64,000 nt of DNA, taken from Clytia hemisphaerica. Lineage: Eukaryota; Cnidaria; Hydrozoa; Leptothecata; Clytiidae. Below are positions 60,406 through 64,000 of the stretch, piece by piece (positions within the stretch are counted from its first letter, which is position 1; the number at the start of each line of letters is the position of its first letter). The stretch lies in NCBI GenBank assembly GCA_902728285.1, contig CACVBU010000271.1, positions 2,048,311-2,112,310 of the forward strand, read 5' to 3'. A model generated the notes under the pieces. The model was not told where the DNA came from and made no database searches. It saw nothing but the letters and a program-made list of their open reading frames with translations. A program made the position numbers and the translations under genes.

Positions 60406-62183
60406 CCGTTGACATGGATCAAAGTGAAGACAGGAAAAAAAATTTCAAAATCACCGCGGTACTTCTCATTGGTTAGACGCTTGAAATTTTTATTGAATGG
60501 TCTCCTACCAACCGGGCCTACACAGGCGTAGGTTCAACTTTCAAATAAAATTCTAGCCTGTGTATCCAGACTACTTTAAACTACATCAAAACATCAGCCA
60601 CATCAGGCCACATTTTAAAAAGGCTCCTTTCCATTTTGTTTAGAAATGAACCTGTGTTTTCATTTTCATTTGTTCATCTTTTTTCACATGGTCAGCTTTT
60701 TCCATAAATTATGCGCGCCCATAGAAAAATATACAAAAATCCCCCGAATATTCTGCTTAGTGAGTGGGCGCTTTTTAACGAATTAGGTGCACTCACATAT
60801 GCAGGGAGAAATATCCCTGCAGGCATGTTAGTTGGACCAGACCGTAAACAAGAAAAATGATCTTTAAAGAACTAGACGGTAAAATAGTTTTTACGGTCTG
60901 CATATCCAGCTAATAAAATTCATGTGGTTAATGTGAGTTTAATGCAAAGATCCAGAGACCATTTTTCACTGTTCATGCCTTGCAACCATGAGAAATGTTC
61001 AATCTAGTTTGAATTTACCCATGAGCTGCATTTTAGTGCCATTAACAGATTCCAGAATCAGTTTATATACTTTGAATAATTACCATCAACTGCTCCAACT
61101 TGGGACTATCTGAAAAAACATGGGACGGCAATTCGGCCACCATTTCACCGAACTTCCAAAGTCATTTGATTTGAGTTAAGGAAAGGCGTATTTAAAAATA
61201 CACGATTTCTCTTTCAATTTTACAGTAAGTGAAAATACAGACCAGATATGCAACAAGTCCCATGTTTCGACCAATCGTCCAAGTTAGAGACGGTTGACGG
61301 TATGTGAGTCGAGTTTGAAAAATCAAGCCACCGACTGTTTAATGCGACAGATCCAGAATTGACCATTTTATTTAATGTGTAGAATCATGAAAAAAGTCCC
61401 AATCTTGTTAAAGTTTACACATGAGCTGCTTTTTAGTCTCCGCTAACATATTCCAATAATCAGATTTGAAACTTGTTCCAATTTACACATGAGCTCCATT
61501 TTAGTGTCCATTACCAAATTCCAGAATCAGTTTACTTTTAATAATCATGTGTTGAGTTTGAAAATCATACCACGTCCCACCAGCCACTGACCGTTGTTAG
61601 CGACAGATCCAGAAGTGACTGTTTTCTTGTGTAGCATCAAGGAAAAAGTTCCAATCTTATTCAAATTTACACATGAGCTGCATTTCAGTTTATTTATTTC
61701 TATATCAGAAGCCATTATTTCCTAAAAATAAAGTCTTTTCGAAAGCAATAAACTAAAAATAAAAGTGATTTAAGGTAGAATTTTCACTCATAAAACTTTT
61801 TGAAAACTTGAGCAAAGACTATAAGATATGGCAGAATGTTGAAAAAGGTTTATAAAAGAAAATCATTACAAAATATCTTTGGTTTGAAAGTCTCTTGACC
61901 ACTAAAGCAAAGAAAATGTTCAAGAAAGTATGAATCAACCTCCTCGCTTCGACCGCCATCTTGTTTTGTTTTGAAATTTGTTTTTGAAGGAGCGCGAAAT
62001 CAGAAAATATATCTTTTATAGCCAGTATCCGACTTTAGCAACCTTTTCCCTCTCCAAACGGCAAAATTAAAAAGTTTGTTACTATGGTTTCAAGCGCCGT
62101 TTCTACCAAAACGGACGGACAGACAGCGGAAGGACGGAAAGTTGCAAATGAAAGGCCCTATCGCTAGCGCTGGGCCAATTATG

Positions 62184-62314
62184 AAAAAGAACTTCCGGGA
62201 AATAAAGAAGAGATGTTAAAGTTTTTCATGCAGCAAAAACTTTTGTAAAACGTCTTTTGCTCTAGATTTGAGAGAAATTTTAAATTTGATCGACGTTTTG
62301 GGGGCCACATACTG
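62184..62314. mobile_element. CAGTATATGG-type MITE, right end
   Basis: Matches 33,450-33,584 and ends CGTTTTGGGGGCCACATACTG. It completes the element begun at 58,384. Confidence 0.8.
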
Positions 62315-62614
62315 CAGTGGTTTTGTGCTTGTTTAAAAGATAAACAGGAGTATTATTGATAAGATAAAAAAATGAAGATCGAAAATGAAAAAGAAAACCA
62401 ACTTCAGTTATCATTTTCACACGAGTGATTCTTTGATCAGAATATCATCAATGTGAAAAAAAGTTTTCAAAAAGATTTATTCAATCGAAAGATATAGTTC
62501 GAAGATTATCACTGATTAACTTTTCAAACGATTTAAAAAAACATTTTCAAATCAACTAGGGAAAAGTTTTAAGCTGACATCACTTCCGTAATGCTAGTGG
62601 AACCTAATAGCTTA
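62315..62614. other. Intergenic DNA
   Basis: AT-rich; nothing recognised. Confidence 0.5.
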
Positions 62615-62886
62615 ATATAGTAAGTAAGTAAGTCTGCGACCACAGTCGGAAGTGGCCCGATAAGGCTCTTTTTTCGATAGCTCTGTCTGCCCGAAGGTAG
62701 GGGAGGGTGCCAGTCTTTTCCCTTGGATTGTTCCACTTACCCTTCAACCTTCTCTTTATTACTGAGAATCAAGCAGAGAGGCATCAAGTACCATTTTGTG
62801 AATCTTTAGTATGACCCGGCTTGGGGTTGAACCCACAACCTTGCGCACCGTAGCTGGATGCTCTATCACTGCACTACGGTCGCTGC
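62615..62886 (-). mobile_element. tRNA-derived SINE, undivided copy
   Basis: About 270 bp on the minus strand. The tRNA-like head has an A box (TAGTGCAGTGATAGAGC) and a B box (GGTTCAACCCC); then a body with CCTACCTTCGGGCAGACAG, and a TTACTTACTTACT tail at 62,618-62,630. Pol III promoter and tail repeat mark it as a SINE. Confidence 0.85.
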
Positions 62887-62942
62887 TTAATAAGATTAAT
62901 ATAAATATTACTATATTTGTCTTGTAGACATTTCGGTGTACG

Positions 62943-63320
62943 ATGAGGACTACAATACACGACGCTTCACTGTACGTTTGTCGGCAATGTGATATCACGA
63001 AGAAGTTACATCCATCTAGCGTTCTTTCCGCTGCTGAAAGTTGTTTATTATGTGGCCAATCAATTAAGCATGAGATCCGATTCGATGAGAAGTCGTCATC
63101 AAATTTCGTTGGACTAAATTTAATTGATCGTGCTGCACGTGTGTGTCAGCTGCACGCTACACGGGAACAGATACTTTCACGATTGATACAAACACATTCT
63201 ACGTTTCTGCTACCGTGTTATAGTTGTGAGAGAAAATTCATGGTGCAAACAATGGTAGCTTTAAAATGTTGTAACTTGTGTAGAATGAACGGTAATTCAT
63301 GTATTGAATTTAATGTTTAA
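62943..63320 (+). CDS. Hypothetical 125-aa cysteine-pair protein
   Basis: An open frame from ATG to TAA with C-x2-C pairs at residues 13/16, 34/37, 91/94 and 109/112, plus single cysteines at 68, 108 and 118. Four C-x2-C pairs suggest one or two structural zinc sites. No signal peptide or membrane segment. A TCTTGTAG about 25 bases upstream could be a splice acceptor, so it may be an exon of a longer gene. The surroundings are repeats (SINE upstream, hairpin element downstream). The family is not recognised, and the frame could be part of an unclassified mobile element. Confidence 0.45.
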   Translation: MRTTIHDASLYVCRQCDITKKLHPSSVLSAAESCLLCGQSIKHEIRFDEKSSSNFVGLNLIDRAARVCQLHATREQILSRLIQTHSTFLLPCYSCERKFMVQTMVALKCCNLCRMNGNSCIEFNV

Positions 63321-63344
63321 GAATTTATTTGGTGTAATCGTCAG

Positions 63345-63650
63345 CCGTGCAAAATTACTCGAATCTGATTGGTTTAGAGGAGTGCGATTAATGGTTAATT
63401 GCACTATTACCACTTTTTACACTCTTCGGCGGGGGGACACTTTTGTCTTTTGACTTTTTCTAAAAAAACTATGATTTACTAATGATTATTTACTGACGAT
63501 TACCTCGGAATCGTTTGTTTTGTCGTGCAATTAACGATTAATCACTCGTAACAAAGGAGAAAATACCGTAATTTGCACTCATCCTTCGGACTCGTGCAAA
63601 TTACTATTTTCTCCTTTGTTACTCGTGATTAATCGTTAATTGCACTCCAA
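63345..63650. mobile_element. Foldback element with a 52-bp hairpin
   Basis: 63,525-63,578 pairs with 63,594-63,645, leaving a 15-base loop; GTGCAATTAACGATTAATCA is at one edge. A further diverged half (GGAGTGCGATTAATGGTTAA) lies near 63,379. This suits a palindromic MITE. Confidence 0.75.
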
Positions 63651-63773
63651 ACCATACGATTACTAGTACTAATACGGACATTTTACGTCAAGCTCAAACA
63701 TATTATATACCCTCTACCACGGGAATAATACCCTATAATTTCCGCGCCATTGGAGAATTGACTTTGTGTTTAC

Positions 63774-63894
63774 ATCCCCTCCATTAGAATTTCAATCCAA
63801 AACCATCACACTGGACTATTTGACATAGGAATAGAATTTTCCCACTGGTGGTAACAAGTTCCACCGGGGCTGTGAGACAGGGTTGCTATTATTT
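63774..63894. mobile_element. CACCCCTGT-type MITE, partial
   Basis: Matches the second half of 31,912-32,195, ending CCACCGGGGCTGTGAGACAG. The first half is not recognisable. The last 100 bases of the window show nothing. Confidence 0.6.
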
Positions 63895-64000
63895 AAATCA
63901 AAAGTGTAGGAAAAATGTTTCCCGGCTTTTTTTTCTTGAACTTAAAAGTTTTTATGCATAATGTAGGCTCTAAGGCTGACAGTCAAGGTTAGTGGCTTGC

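Larger units (their letters stand above)
59499..62183. mobile_element. 2.7-kb nested insertion of unknown type
   Basis: Interrupts the MITE, whose end resumes at about 62,184. The left edge (GTTGGGCGTGAAGGCCCAGC) and right edge (GGCCCTATCGCTAGCGCTGG) both contain GGCCC/GGGCC hairpin motifs. Inside are a TIR element (59,590-60,405) and imperfect repeats of a block containing CACATGAGCTGCATTTTAG near 61,010, 61,415, 61,480 and 61,665. No coding frame. It could be a non-autonomous Helitron-like or other element; unassigned. Confidence 0.55.

Overview
The window is AT-rich nuclear DNA from an animal, probably an aquatic invertebrate. A lophotrochozoan is my best guess; a cnidarian is not excluded. 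The grounds are a BEL/Pao LTR retrotransposon, LINE remnants with a PHD-finger ORF1, a tRNA-derived SINE with a TTAC-type tail, eukaryotic tRNA-Gly and tRNA-Cys genes, many short inverted-repeat transposons (MITEs) and small secreted cysteine-rich proteins. There are no bacterial operons, phage genes or CRISPR arrays.

The layout is dominated by two fold-backs. (1) Positions 1-10,898 hold a BEL/Pao gag-pol on the + strand that folds back onto a minus-strand copy of itself across a 333-nt spacer (5,283-5,615). (2) Positions 11,761-58,865 form a palindrome with 23.5-kb arms and no spacer, its axis lying between 35,290 and 35,291. From 58,866 (a single N) to 64,000 the sequence is single-copy: a MITE carrying a 2.7-kb nested insertion, a SINE, a 125-aa cysteine-pair ORF and a hairpin element. 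The first 58 bases of the retrotransposon's presumed LTR also sit at 58,808-58,865, just before the N. That suggests both fold-backs are repeated walks through one linear locus, so the structure should be treated as a probable assembly or amplification artefact until tested.

Within each arm a unit of about 6.6 kb is tandemly duplicated (12,245-18,786 and 22,131-28,837, mirrored on the right). Each unit carries one gene of each of two related small secreted proteins, here called A (116 aa) and B (114 aa). They share a signal peptide and the same eight-cysteine spacing, and I do not recognise the family. They are the most interesting coding content. The inner pair (A2, B2) is intact. Outer A1 has lost cysteine 3, and outer B1 is frameshifted differently in the two arms, which points to sequencing error. 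Between the units lie an internally deleted LINE (ORF1 start joined to an ORF2 end, interrupted by a TIR element with an 8-bp target duplication) and a tandem array of tRNA-Gly(GCC) genes with one tRNA-Cys-like gene whose anticodon reads ACA.

The rest of each arm is a mosaic of MITE families, several dated relative to one another by filled and empty sites in the two tandem units. Features in the right arm mirror the left arm and are described briefly.
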